In this document: piece after piece, positions 33,501 through 43,992 of the stretch
How positions within the stretch are numbered: position 1 is the stretch's first letter
Layout: each line of letters begins with the position of its first letter
Assembly: GCA_963678705.1 (NCBI GenBank)
Contig: OY783210.1
Location: 11,967,331-12,031,330, forward strand
DNA length: 64,000 bases
DNA from: Panorpa germanica
Taxonomy: Eukaryota; Arthropoda; Insecta; Mecoptera; Panorpidae
Direction of reading: 5' to 3'
The notes under the pieces: generated by a model
What the model was told of the DNA's origin: nothing
What the model saw: only the letters and a program-made list of their open reading frames with translations
Database searches by the model: none
Program-made: the position numbers and the translations under genes

Positions 33501-36500
33501 AGCACTTATTGAAACCTATTTAAACAATTTGATAAACTACAATGTTATACGTTTAGAATCAGAAACTAATATCAAAAATTTTTTAGACGAAATTAATGAA
33601 TCGATTAGAGCATTAACCGAGTTGGGAATATATTCTAATCATTCAGATTTTATTTTTATACATTTTTTAAAGACCAAGTTAGATTTTAACACATTAAAGG
33701 AATGGGAAAACAGAAATACTTCTGAATTACCAACCCTAAATGATTTTACGAATTTTCTTGAAACACGGTGGCGCACTCTAGAAAGAAGAAGGCATGTTGA
33801 ATTTAAAACAGATTCAAGTCATTCTATTTCTAGTAGTGAACCAGTTTCAAGTGAACAATTTGCTAACGAAGTCGAAACAAAATTTAAAACTTTTTTTTGT
33901 AACTATTGTAAAAAAAATGGTCATTTAGAGAAATATTGTTTTATCAAGAAGGAAAATGCGGATACGGTAAATCCTGTCGCGCAAATTAATATTTGTAGGA
34001 GAGCTACGGTATTTTCAAAACCTTCTGTTTATTGTAAAAGATCGAGACATCTTGAATCTGATGGTCCTCAAGTATCTTTTACTAAAAATACAAAACAAAA
34101 TTCACGTTCTTTTTATAATCACCATTTACGTAAATTTAATAGTTTAAATAAAAATATTGAGATTAAAGAAATACAAAATACCAATGATATAACAAATTTT
34201 AACTGTAACAATGAAAATGTTATTGACAAGCAAACAGCTGACACTGTTCAATTCAGAATAGTCGCAGCCAAAGCAAAGACTGTATCATTTTTATTGGACA
34301 CTGGTTCTCAAATTTCTTTAATTAAACAAAATATTTTAAAAAATAATATCAAAATAGATAGTACATCTAAAGTGTTATTAAAGGGAATCTCTGAAGGCAC
34401 GCCTTATACTTTAGGTTCACTAAAAACTTCTATAATTTTAGATAGTTCTAGGTCGAAACATACTTTTCAGGTTGTGTCAGAGGATTTCCCCATTAAGCAT
34501 GATGGAATCATAGGATTAGATATTTTACGTACATTTAAAGCAGTAATTAATTTGGAAACAAACAGCGTACAATTCTCACAACATGGCAAAATATTTGAAT
34601 TCCCATTATTGAACATAAACAGTATTATCATAGTTCCAGCACGTACTAGGAAATTAATTCCTATGTCGGGTTCTACGGTAGGAGTTTGTGTAGCCAAGGA
34701 ATTGCTACCTGAAGTTTTTTTAGCCAACGCATTAATTAATCCTGTTAATAATACTTTTTATATATCAATAACTAATTCCTCAGCAAAAGATGTAATACTT
34801 GACAATTTTAAACCAGATATTATTCCAATAAATAAATTTAATTTTTACCATTTTTTGAAAAGAAATCCTAACGATCCTAAAAGATCCTTACGACATCTTT
34901 TATTTAATAATATAGATTTTTCAAATGTTAATTCAAAATACTTAACAGATTTAATGGAAATCTGTAATAATTTTAATAACATATTTTTTTTCCCGGTAGA
35001 TAAGTTATCTTGTGCGAGTGCACTGAGTAACTCACCTAACCCTGTAAACATTAAGCCGCATAGATTATCTCATGCGCATAAAGAAATTGTTGAGAAGCAT
35101 ATTCAAGAACTGTTGGCTAACAACATTATTGAAAAATGCGACTCACAGTTTAACGCACCTCTGTTAATGGTACCTAAAAAAGCAGATGTGTCGGGGAACA
35201 AACAATTTTGCGTTGTAATCGACTATCGTAAACTTAATGAACAGACGACAAGTGATGTTTATACTTTGCCTCTCGTACATGACATACTAGACCAATTTAG
35301 TGGTGCAGAATATTCTTCTACGATTGATTTAGTTACAAATAAATTTACTAGTAATAAACCAAAATTTAAATTAAATTTTGATAGAAGGGTCAATTCTTTT
35401 TTTCACCTAGAAAGTATACGGTAGTTAATAGGAATAGATTGAAGAGATTTTGTACCAATGAACAAAACCTTGACGTGTTAGATGGATTTTGTCAGGGATG
35501 ATTGTTTTGTGGAGCAGTGTTAACTCTATACGATGGGATCAGAATCGTTGTCGACACTTTGCTTCTCTTTTTGTTTTTTTTCCAGAATTGTAACTCGTAT
35601 ATTTTGTTTTTATACGTGTCCCTTTTTTTTTGGAAGGGGGTGTTGCGATAGTACGACATCGTCCTATCTTCCTTTTTCTTTTTCTTGGAAAGAAACGCAT
35701 ATGTTTGTTTAATATGCGTTCCTTTTTTAGGGTTGAAGGGTGTTGTAAGTACGCATAAGTCGTACTTATCCTTCCTATTTTTAATATAAATGTTATTTAT
35801 TTTATAAGAATTATATTATGTTATCTTTAATTTTAGTATTAATATTGTAATAAATAATTATTTGTATTTAGCGCTTGTAAACATTGACTCTGGTCTGTGG
35901 AGATTTTATATTGTTTTAATGCTGGTAACTCAGTATTGGCACATTGTGATGTGAAATAAATCATTATATATTAATCTGCACGCTAGTCAGAAAGCCAGTC
36001 TTCTCCTGAGTCTCAACCAAGTGTTTACTAATTGTACTTCGTTCGTACAATACTCCAATTGTAACATCTAAGTATTCAATAGTGAGCACATTTTAACTAT
36101 TAATCAAATTATAACACTAGAATTACATTTTGTTTTATATCTGGCATCTTTATTAATCCAATAAAATACTATTGTAATTAAGTACGTAGATATAATATTA
36201 CAACGAATAAATGATATATTTTAATAAAAGTGTTTGTATTAATAGTAATAAAAAGATACTAATTGTTCAACCGTCGTATGTTGCAACGAGGTTATACTTT
36301 AGGCCGCTCAAGTATTCTCTAATTGCAACAATACACCGTCTTAACAAGAATCCTATTAATCATCTTAAAAGAGTTAATTCTTATCAACGTGAGTGATTAA
36401 AGAAGGTGGATGATCGTCAAACTGAAGAATCTACTTCCAGAAACTAGCAACACTGCGTGATGTATTAGCAAGCTGAGTAATCTCCTTTTAGAACGACAAT

Positions 36501-36855
36501 CCGACCTCTTTTTACAACATTGATGTCAGGTGTAACATCCGCCCTCGAATCTTACTCACAACAATATCTTTGACAAGATTTATCATTAGTTTTATTACTA
36601 TTTGTTAGACAAAAACTTATGTAGGAACCTTTAAATAAATAATAAATTTTAATTTTTGTTTTATTGGAGCTAAATCTGATTTGCCTTAAACATTTTCAGG
36701 TATCTCGCGAGGTCGATCAAGGTGGACGTGGAGCAGTTTTTTATAAAAGTCCTGTTCCAGAACCAAGACTTGCGGGATTTACGCCTTTTGACTTAGAGCG
36801 ACTGTGGGGAAGACAGTTGGTCCAAAACATTCAAACAAATAGAGGTCATCCGTAA
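30573..36855 (+). CDS. MCRIP/FAM195-like protein (3 exons, LTR element in intron 2)
   Basis: Exons: 30573-30589, 30850-30949, 36700-36855, giving 90 aa. Exon 1 is short (ATG GAC AGA AAT ATG AG) and joins exon 2 in frame. The protein reads MVAQGPPQHDELIKFIHEAW through SREVDQGGRGAVFYKSPVPE to LAGFTPFDLERLWGRQLVQN. This matches the layout of MCRIP1/2 (FAM195), small proteins that bind the corepressor CtBP and RNA helicase DDX6 and are regulated by ERK. The conserved parts are the HxxxxxFIxEAW motif and the NP/EPRLxxFxPxDL motif, followed by the WxxQ tail of MCRIP2. Intron 2 (30950-36699) contains a complete LTR retrotransposon in the same orientation. The TAA stop at 36853-36855 is part of a CCGTAAGT that could also be a splice donor (see findings). 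N-terminal exon 1 is the least certain part. Confidence 0.8.
31085..31907 (+). repeat. 5' LTR
   Basis: Begins TGTTGTAAGTACGC and ends TTACTCACAACA, so the tips TGTTGT/ACAACA form a short inverted repeat. I count about four substitutions against the 3' LTR over 823 bp. Confidence 0.93.
31910..31929 (+). promoter_or_regulatory. Putative tRNA primer-binding site
   Basis: TGGTGTCAGGTGGGG starts two bases after the 5' LTR. Its start, TGGTGTCAG, is complementary to the 3' end expected of a tRNA-Leu (…CTGACACCA). The tRNA assignment is from memory of insect tRNA-Leu ends and is tentative. Confidence 0.6.
32365..32625 (+). repeat. Three tandem ~85-bp AT-rich repeats in the retroelement leader
   Basis: Three successive diverged units each contain GAGGCTAT or GAAGCTAT, a T-run, TTTAGTATTATATTCA (third unit ATAGTATTATATCCA), ACTTTTGAATATTT or ACTTTTGCATATTT, and CTATAAT. 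They lie between the primer-binding site and the ORF, where packaging signals are expected in such elements. Confidence 0.7.
32926..35424 (+). CDS. Gag-protease-partial reverse transcriptase polyprotein of the LTR element
   Basis: 832 codons from the ATG in TACAATGGCACC. Residues about 120-300 resemble the DUF1759-type Gag of insect retroelements (LTVFDGEYTNWQSFMELF, MHYLKLNLTGEPLKLIKNYP). A CCHC zinc knuckle CNYCKKNGHLEKYC lies at about 325-338. A retropepsin follows, with active-site LLDTGS at about 456 and later GIIGLDIL. From about 705 the sequence is Ty3/gypsy-type reverse transcriptase (HIQELLANNIIEKC, VVIDYRKLNEQTT, STIDL at about 797). RT is cut soon after the first catalytic Asp, and 28 unrelated residues lead to a stop. 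The YxDD box, RNase H and integrase core are absent. Gag and protease could still be made. Confidence 0.88.
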   Translation: MAPNVHSLTLVENTINLINEFSKNLEVQSTSLTIVELKIKNLDKAWVKYSSIVEALLPILKNEEATAIVSKSMEVESIYDDTLIYLLNYKQTFENDTHIVDDSKSIDSIKNLNLSPMQLTVFDGEYTNWQSFMELFTNLIRNNSKLSNIEKMHYLKLNLTGEPLKLIKNYPLTNDNYEIVWNILCKRYDNKVALIETYLNNLINYNVIRLESETNIKNFLDEINESIRALTELGIYSNHSDFIFIHFLKTKLDFNTLKEWENRNTSELPTLNDFTNFLETRWRTLERRRHVEFKTDSSHSISSSEPVSSEQFANEVETKFKTFFCNYCKKNGHLEKYCFIKKENADTVNPVAQINICRRATVFSKPSVYCKRSRHLESDGPQVSFTKNTKQNSRSFYNHHLRKFNSLNKNIEIKEIQNTNDITNFNCNNENVIDKQTADTVQFRIVAAKAKTVSFLLDTGSQISLIKQNILKNNIKIDSTSKVLLKGISEGTPYTLGSLKTSIILDSSRSKHTFQVVSEDFPIKHDGIIGLDILRTFKAVINLETNSVQFSQHGKIFEFPLLNINSIIIVPARTRKLIPMSGSTVGVCVAKELLPEVFLANALINPVNNTFYISITNSSAKDVILDNFKPDIIPINKFNFYHFLKRNPNDPKRSLRHLLFNNIDFSNVNSKYLTDLMEICNNFNNIFFFPVDKLSCASALSNSPNPVNIKPHRLSHAHKEIVEKHIQELLANNIIEKCDSQFNAPLLMVPKKADVSGNKQFCVVIDYRKLNEQTTSDVYTLPLVHDILDQFSGAEYSSTIDLVTNKFTSNKPKFKLNFDRRVNSFFHLESIR
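35741..36563 (+). repeat. 3' LTR
   Basis: Same length and termini as the 5' LTR. Differences seen include GTGAGTGATTAAAG here against GTGAGTAATTCAAG, CTTTTAG against CTTCTAG, and GCCCTCG against GCCTTCG. It is preceded by the purine-rich GGTTGAAGGG. Confidence 0.93.
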
Positions 36856-38843
36856 GTTTTATAAACTCGGAATTTGGGATGTGGGTACATGACTTAGATG
36901 GGTTCTTGAAAAGGTTTTGTATAATTATTGTTTATAAATATTATTATATCTATGATTTTTAATAATTTACAAGGATAAAGTAAAATATTAATAGTTACAA
37001 TTTATGATTACTTTACATTTTTTAAATTATGATTTTAAACATAAAATAAGTATACAATTATTTTATGTTTGTGAAATTTGTATGTTCACTATATTTTTTT
37101 TACAGAATATATTTTAATAATAATGTGTTCTACTTGGTTGAGTTTTACCGTACAATTATTGGTTGTTTGTAATTCACAATAAATAATATTCTTTAGTAAT
37201 AAAGCTGGCTAGGGTCGAAAGTTTTGAATATACTTTACTAGTTTCTTTTATAATTACTATTTGGCTACTCTCAACATACTCATAGCTTATCATAACTCAA
37301 TTAAATTGCATATTATTTTCCGGAAGCATCGACTTAACTTTACAACTCTTTTTAATTTAAAGATAGAATTATCTGCAGGTTATTAGTAGATAATACTAGA
37401 TTATTAGAAAAATGCAATTTGCAGAAAAATACATCTAATTACTGTCTAAGTCGTACGCCGTATTGTGTTGTAATTTTTCATGTATACGTTTTTTACGAAA
37501 CGTATTTTAATTTATATTATTTCATATCTAACCTCCAATTTTTAATGAGATTTCAATCGAATCTAATTCAATTACTGAACAATTTTGAACAAAGTACAAT
37601 TGAATTAAGTTCTTTTGAATAATCATAGTAAGGAGAGTTGCAGTTACAAATTTAAGTAACTTATTTTTTATATATTTAGACTAACTTTTCAAAGAATATT
37701 ACTTTTACCGTAATTCTTGTAAAATTTAAAGTTAATTTATAAAAGTATTTTAATTTTGAAAGTATAATGTACAAATTATCATAAGAATTTTTCTCATTTA
37801 ATATCTAGTGTAACAATTTGGAAATAAATGTTTGGGTTTGTGTCGGTTACAATTTTTTATGAGTTAGTTTAGTTTCTCTGATTAATTAAAAATTGTAAAA
37901 AATAGATTAAATTGTAAAAATATTGTACTTTTAATAAATTTTTAAACTTTTTATATATTTTTTTATGTAGCTTATATTTTCTGAAGTGGAATTGTAAAAA
38001 GCATATTTCGGAAAATTTTTATATTTTATATAAATATATTACTTTTACAAATTCACGAAATTTTAGTGATAATTACAATAAATGTACAGTATGAAAAGTA
38101 ACGGTAGTATTTCTATTTTATTTCTAAAATAATTAACATTGAATGCGAATAGATATGACCTCATGTTGCGCACTTGTTCCACGTGAATAGTTGATGATAC
38201 TTGTCTAGACAAAAGATATGTTTATTCATACAGTGCAAATTAGATTATATTGTTTACTTTATCTCTTTTTAAATCATATTTCAATGATAACAACTTTTCA
38301 ACATATAAGCATAGGAAAATGTTTTGAATCAAGTACAGAAATAAACCTATAAAATTGGAAAGTGTGTGTCTTTGATATAAGATTAACTATTAATAACTAC
38401 TTTTTAAATATTTTATAACTGTTATCTTTAAATGAATATGTTGCATTCGTATTTTCTTTATAAACTGGCATACATTTTCAAATAATTTATAACAGTTATT
38501 ATTACAGAAATTAGCATTGAAAGATTCACCAGTTATTACGAGAATTTATCAAAGATGGTAGCACTAGTGTAGCTTTCTGTTTCAAGCAAGTTTTGTTCTA
38601 TTTTTTTCACTGATATTTTCAAACTATTGGAAACTATTAAAAGTTATCTACAAAGTAACGATTCTGCCTAAATTGTAAGCTAAACTTATGTGAATCGGGA
38701 GCCTGAACTTTGAGGACGAGGACGAGCGATTGTGGTCTCTTGCAGATTAGGAGAAGAAAAATTTATGGTGCTACATACGAAAGTATAGAATAAGAACAAA
38801 TAGAAAATTGGAGAAATAGACATTGTGACTGAAAGCGGGAGGA
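36856..38843. other. AT-rich intergenic stretch
   Basis: Very AT-rich with long T/A runs. No splice-supported exon or bounded repeat is seen. Confidence 0.5.
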
Positions 38844-39297
38844 ATGGTTCGGAAAAAGACGGCTAAGAAAATTATAGAAGGGAAATCAGAAGGAGCTGAG
38901 TCAGCGGAAGACATAGGCGAGATAAAACTATTAATTAAAAGACTAGTTTTAAAGAGAAAAATTTTGAAGAAGGTCAGTACTTTACAAGGGTTGTGTCACA
39001 TGACAACGACGATGATGAGTAGGTTTAAGACAAAAAATGGATAACATTATATCTATTTACAATATTATTTACTACCTCTTTTTGTTTTCTTAGAATTTTG
39101 GCGTATCAAAACATATCAAATTAAACTGTTGATCAATTTATTTTTATTTTTAAATCATATAGCGTGCGTCATTATATTTTTAGGCGTTGACTGATGAAGC
39201 GTCGCGACGTCTTCTTTCTATTGGATTCACGAATACTATGTGGGGTGCATTATTATCTCCAAAAATAGAAGAATTTAATAAGAAGAAGATAATTTGA
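38844..39297 (+). CDS. Small basic protein, two exons (80 aa), function unknown
   Basis: Exon 1, 38844-38972 (43 codons), starts MVRKKTAKKIIEGKSEGAES and ends in KRLVLKRKILKK at a GTCAGT donor. Exon 2, 39184-39297, starts after TTTTTAG and reads ALTDEASRRLLSIGFTNTMW followed by GALLSPKIEEFNKKKII and TGA. Both boundaries are phase 0. The N-terminal half is strongly basic and probably disordered or nucleic-acid binding; the second half could form a short helix followed by a conserved-looking GFTNTMWGALLSP segment. I do not recognise the family. Support comes from the matching phases, the switch from biased AT-rich codons to balanced codons, and a plausible Kozak-like AGGAATGG. It is not certain that 38844 is the true start, since an upstream exon could exist. 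Confidence 0.55.
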
Positions 39298-39390
39298 AAA
39301 TAATTCCACTTGATATGAAAATATAATTAATTTATTTGTACTACATACTATCATAAATTATATAATTTTAATTTTTGCTTTTTTTATATA

Positions 39391-40747
39391 TGGGCTTGTG
39401 AACCATGTATTAATTTCTATAAAACTGTACTTTATATTAACAAGTTGGTAATAAGTCGCAATATTATATGAAATACCTAGATTTTTTAATTTTTATTCTT
39501 TTTATCTGTTACTTTATTTTATATTTTATGTTAAGTTTGTATTGTTATTATTTTATATATTTTTCTATTATTATTTTAATTGTAAGCTGTCCTCTGCCAA
39601 CGCTACTCATTTTTTACTTATTGGCGTCAGTCGACAAAAAAATCATCCGACATAAAAGGTTTAAGGAATCAGCGTTGACATAGCTGCAGCGTACAGATTA
39701 TAGTTAATATTGTGCAATAATTAATTAAAATCAGTATTTTATTTGTATTCATCGAAATTTTGGCTCCTTACTCGTCGCATCTGTTAGAACTTTCCGTGAT
39801 ACAGCTAACTGGATTGAAGAAGCAATTATGAATATTAGAAGCTGATTGAAGAATCTTCACAACCTTACAACATGGACTTGCAGGACCCAACATCTTACAA
39901 CATTTTGTAAGGGTTGTGGAAGAAAAATATTATTTATTATTAGGGGTCATACATACTTACGTTACACAAATTTCCCGCTTACTTCTATGACGTCATACGC
40001 AGAAGTAACACAAGCGGTAAAACTAATATTCACATTTACGATACCTATATTTTCGTCCACTTTTGAATATATAATTAAATACAAACGCTAATATGCATAT
40101 ACAGGGTGTCCCAATATTCAATGATAAATGAAAAATTGTTTGTACCATTTGTTTTAATTCATTCAACAATAAAAAATCACTTTTGGGTATTGTAAAAGTG
40201 ATAACTATCAACAATTACAATTTATGAAATATGGTTCTTGCTTAGAAATAGTATGCATAATTTTCTTTAATTGCTAGTTTTCCTGGAGTATTATACCATT
40301 TTGGAATCCTGAAGAATTGCGCCGATTTTTAAAAAAACTTGCCATAGTAGTGTTCATACTTTTTTTTACACCACGATGAGTTAAAGTGGACAGAAAGTAA
40401 AAATATTTAAAAATTTTAGGGAAAAAAATAATTTCGATTAATTTTTGTGTAAAAACTACTAGCATTCTGAGGATTTTAATGCTTGTGTTGGATAGCAGTG
40501 CTATTTAGGTTGCCGATACAAAAAAAAAATCAGAAATATTTGAAAAATTGTGGTCATGGTAGTTAAAAACATCTTAAGGTGTTTCAATTTTCGAAAAAAA
40601 ATAATTTTTTTCTTTTTTTCTTGTGTAGTCATGAGCAGGACAACCCTCTGGTGCCGGCTTATCGTTGAATATTGGGACACCCTGTATTAACATATACTTC
40701 AATAAAAAATTAATAAACAACCCCTAAAAAATGAGTTCACATCCCCA
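39391..40747 (+). mobile_element. Family A MITE copy A5, enlarged by nested insertion
   Basis: Termini TGGGCTTGTGAAC and GTTCACATCCCCA are diverged but complementary. The left part (TTAATTTCTATAAAACTGTA) and right part (AATAAACAACCCCTAAAAAA) match other copies. A TA-flanked MITE is nested at 40102-40684. About 39480-40000 does not match other copies closely and may be family A interior or a further insert. Confidence 0.7.
40102..40684. mobile_element. TA-flanked MITE (CAGGGTGTCCC termini), nested in A5
   Basis: Starts CAGGGTGTCCCAATATTCAA and ends TTGAATATTGGGACACCCTG, perfect inverted repeats of 20 bp. TA lies on both sides, as expected for a Tc1/mariner-type insertion. 583 bp, no coding capacity seen. 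The other family A copies read ATTTATTAACATCAA through the site, so the insertion into A5 is clear. Confidence 0.88.
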
Positions 40748-41401
40748 TTATGTTTTGTTTGTTATAGACTTCATCTTTGTGGTTGGATATTTTGAATTCT
40801 TACAAATAAAATATACCCAGTCTACGAGTATTTTTTTGAAGATGTATTTAAATAAAAATTGATTTTTATTTTTATCGAATGAATTCAATTCATGACGCTT
40901 GAAAACAAATAAGGTCATACTTCATACTCATACTCATATTTGTCTATTCTCTCATTATTTTTTTTCTAATTTGAACGTGTTAAGAATTATTTCTTCTTTT
41001 CGACGACGACAACCACCTTGCACTAGCCTCGTCACTGTTGATGTTACGTCACTGATCAACTTACTACGTAAGCAAAATAAAAACGTCTTTATATTTATGA
41101 TATCAACATTTATTATACAAATATTATATTATCTTACAAAATTCTTACATTTAAAATTTACGGTTGGTTTATTAGTTTTTTATTTTGTAAAACACATATA
41201 TAATTTATTATATTCAAAATATTTACTAATATTTACAACAAATCTAACAATATTATATTACAAGAGTTTATAGAAAATATTTTACATCTAAAATTAGGTA
41301 ATGAGATCATTTTGAAATGTTAGTTATAGTTTTCTAAATGCATTATATTTATATTACATTAAATAATTTCTATATAAATAACTTTATAGTACATCCAGAT
41401 A
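40748..41401. other. AT-rich intergenic stretch
   Basis: No supported gene. A long open frame at 40899-41273 is composed mainly of Phe, Leu, Ile, Tyr and Asn codons, as expected from AT-rich DNA. Confidence 0.45.
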
Positions 41402-41409
41402 GTTTATAC

Positions 41410-41981
41410 CAGTGGCGTAGCTAGGTAAAAAAAAATGGGCCCGGTGCAAAAAAAAATCTGGGCCCCTAACTAAACTGTTTAGGTTTTTCAAGTCAGATAT
41501 AAATATATATAAATACTTTAAAGGTACAAAGCTATTAGTTTATCATCAGCTCTTTATCGTGCACTGCATGGCACTGCACGGCACTGTATATTGTTAGCGA
41601 TATTACGCTCTAAGACTCTAAGTACAATCCTGCAGCTACTTTTGTTTCAGCTTAATCTGAGAGAATTACGTAATAGGCTTAGACCCTTGCCTGGTCCATG
41701 CTTCCCCCCTCCCTCATGTTCAGCGATAAATTTGTACACAAGTGAGTATGAAATACACCCTCAACAAAAAAAATTCATTCCTATTTAGAATTTTTGTTAT
41801 TGTTTATGTTTTTGTTATAAAAGTTTTGTAAACATTGTCGGGAATAACTATTTACTAAGAGTATTACTTCACTGTGGAACCGTTAAAATATAAATATATA
41901 AGTTATAAAGGTCCGAGGGCCCCCTGAGCTTGGGGGCAACGGTGCACTGCACCGACTCGCCCATACCTAGCTACGCCAGTG
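41410..41981. mobile_element. hAT-type non-autonomous element with 8-bp target duplication
   Basis: The left end CAGTGGCGTAGCTAGG and right end CCTAGCTACGCCAGTG are inverted repeats with one mismatch near the tip. GTTTATAC is repeated exactly on both sides (41402-41409, 41982-41989), the 8-bp duplication expected of hAT elements. Just inside lie GGGCCC-rich segments. 572 bp, no transposase. Confidence 0.92.
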
Positions 41982-41989
41982 GTTTATAC

Positions 41990-43988
41990 ATATGATTTAC
42001 CTACATTCTCTGCTTTTCTTATATTATACTACGTATTACAGAGTATGAATACATAGATTTTCTTTCTCTCTCTCTCTCTAATATTACCCTTATCCATAAG
42101 TTCTTCTCAACAGCATCATAATCAGTAGAGTTAAGAGCCATTCCCGCATACTGCTTCAATTTTAATTTTATGTTTTAACCGCAGAACAGAACATTTATTT
42201 CTTATTTTGAATGTACTTAGAGTGCATACGTTGCACTGCAATAATATACTCTATTTTTTATTAATTATTATCTTTGTTTAATAGAAAATATTATTTGTAA
42301 TATCATTATTTATATTTCTTTATTTTTCGCAAGCAGAAACTTAATTTTACTTATTAAAAATTAAATTAAATCTAAAACTGTTGATGGGAAAGATACTTCA
42401 GACAATTATCAATTAAAAAAATAATAATCGCCCAGTAAGCAATTTGGCTCGTTAATTTTTTCGTCATTCATAGATTACGTCACACAAATTTCATGATTTT
42501 TAACTCCTAGTCATGTCTTGTCACACATTTTTGGAATTGTTATTTAATCATGTTTTTTTTTTTTTAGAAGTCAAATTTTAGACTCTTTCAATACTCTTCC
42601 TCCTCCTTTTTTAGGATACTCGCTCATTTTTTTTGCGCGCGACGTAGTTAATAAATGACCTCTAAATTACAGAAAATGTAGATTTATTTATTAACAGCAG
42701 TAACATAGATCATAAAACGTTATATATTAGGTAACATCGTTTACATAACAGATAACTATTGTTATGTTAGATAAAGTTTAAATACACATAGCTGTGTTTA
42801 GCGGGTCAACTTTTTATGTTACTTAAAAGTAATTTAAATTATATGCACCAATACTCATAATAATACAGTTAGTACCTTTTTACTAACTAGCTTACTTGCT
42901 AATTATTTATAATTAGTATGTACATATAAAAATATATTAATTACATCTAATGTATTTAAAATTAATAACTATTTTACTAAAAATAACAATTTTGCAATTG
43001 TTTTTATTGTCATCGTATTTAAGCTTGTATTTTGTATATTTTCAAATTTACAAAATAATTTTGATTTTACTTGTTTATTTATTTATTAATTACAAAATAT
43101 TGATAAGGTATTTTGTTATTTAAAATTATTATGGTCATTGCTTTTCTCTTGTTAATTTGTAATTGCTGTATCAATTTCATCACTCTATTTTCATATATTT
43201 TTTACCTAACATTAATTTTTATTATTTACCGATCCTATATTATTATGTTCCAACTGTTTGAATCTATTCTTATATGTTTGGTACTGAATTTTGTATGGCA
43301 GCGCGAAAACGGCTCCATCAATGTTTTTGAAAATTTCCTATTTCGTAGAGAAAAAAATTCTAAGACTTTTGGCGATTTTTCCCTGAATTTCCTGGAAACC
43401 CGTAATTTTGGAAAAACTGGAAAAAAAGTGAGCCTTTTTTGCTGTATTACTTTTAATTCGTAAAAGATAGAAAGTTGAAATTTTGCATGTGTATTAAGGT
43501 ATTTTATGCTGACATTTCTCAAAAATTAGAAATTCAAAAATTGAAAAAGGAAATTCGGGGGCCCGGTAGAAAACTTTGGAGAAAGTTCATATTCTGGATT
43601 CTAGAATAATTAGGTATATTATTAATAAAAGAAAATTTCAAAATTTTATTTGGGGGCACGGGGGCAGTAATTTCCGAGTGTAAAAATTGTGCTAGAAAGT
43701 TGAAATTTTGTATATAGGCTAACCTTGGTAACTTATTTACTAATCGAAAAAAAATCCCAAATTTTGAAAAAAAGTTGGTCAAATAACGCATGAATTAAAA
43801 ATATTTTTTATTTTGATATAAAAAATATATTTCCTTAGTCAGTTTGAATGAAAAATTAATTGTTATAATATGTAAAATTAATATAGGACGAATTTATTTA
43901 TTATTTCAGTTTAAAAATGGAATTAAATTTTGACATGAAATTCAAGCCACACACAAAAAACAGACGTCGCTTGCGACGGGGGTACAAG
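41990..43988. other. AT-rich intergenic stretch, probable Helitron-like body at its right end
   Basis: Contains a TC dinucleotide run near 42061-42080. About 43280-43800 carries repeated phrases such as AAAGTTGAAATTTTG with G-rich interruptions, and likely belongs to the element ending at 43992. Open frames on both strands there are repeat-derived. Confidence 0.4.
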
Positions 43989-43992
43989 CTAG
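43965..43992 (+). mobile_element. Helitron-like 3' terminus
   Basis: A perfect hairpin CGTCGC-TT-GCGACG (43965-43978) is followed after 10 bases by CTAG (43989-43992) and then T. This is the arrangement of Helitron 3' ends: a short hairpin about 10 nt before CTRR, inserted 5' of T. The 5' end (TC after A) is not identified. Confidence 0.5.

Larger units (their letters stand above)
31085..36563 (+). mobile_element. LTR retrotransposon, internally deleted, Ty3/gypsy-like RT
   Basis: Two 823-bp LTRs flank 3.8 kb of internal sequence, with ATAT duplicated on both sides (31081-31084 and 36564-36567). Internal parts in order: a tRNA primer-binding site from 31910, a leader of about 1 kb, one Gag-protease-partial RT ORF (32926-35424), a frame-shifted remnant resembling an integrase tail to about 35500, and a purine-rich GGTTGAAGGG just before the 3' LTR. 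The rest of RT, RNase H and most of integrase are missing, so the copy cannot move alone. It lies in intron 2 of the MCRIP-like gene. Confidence 0.92.

Noticed and set aside
40899-41273. 124-codon open frame
   Set aside because: Composition is that of AT-rich chance sequence (Phe, Leu, Ile, Tyr, Asn), with no domain, splice support or paralogue.
43113-43522. Overlapping open frames on both strands near 43.2-43.5 kb
   Set aside because: Both strands are open over the same repeat-like sequence that probably belongs to a Helitron-like element. No protein family signal.
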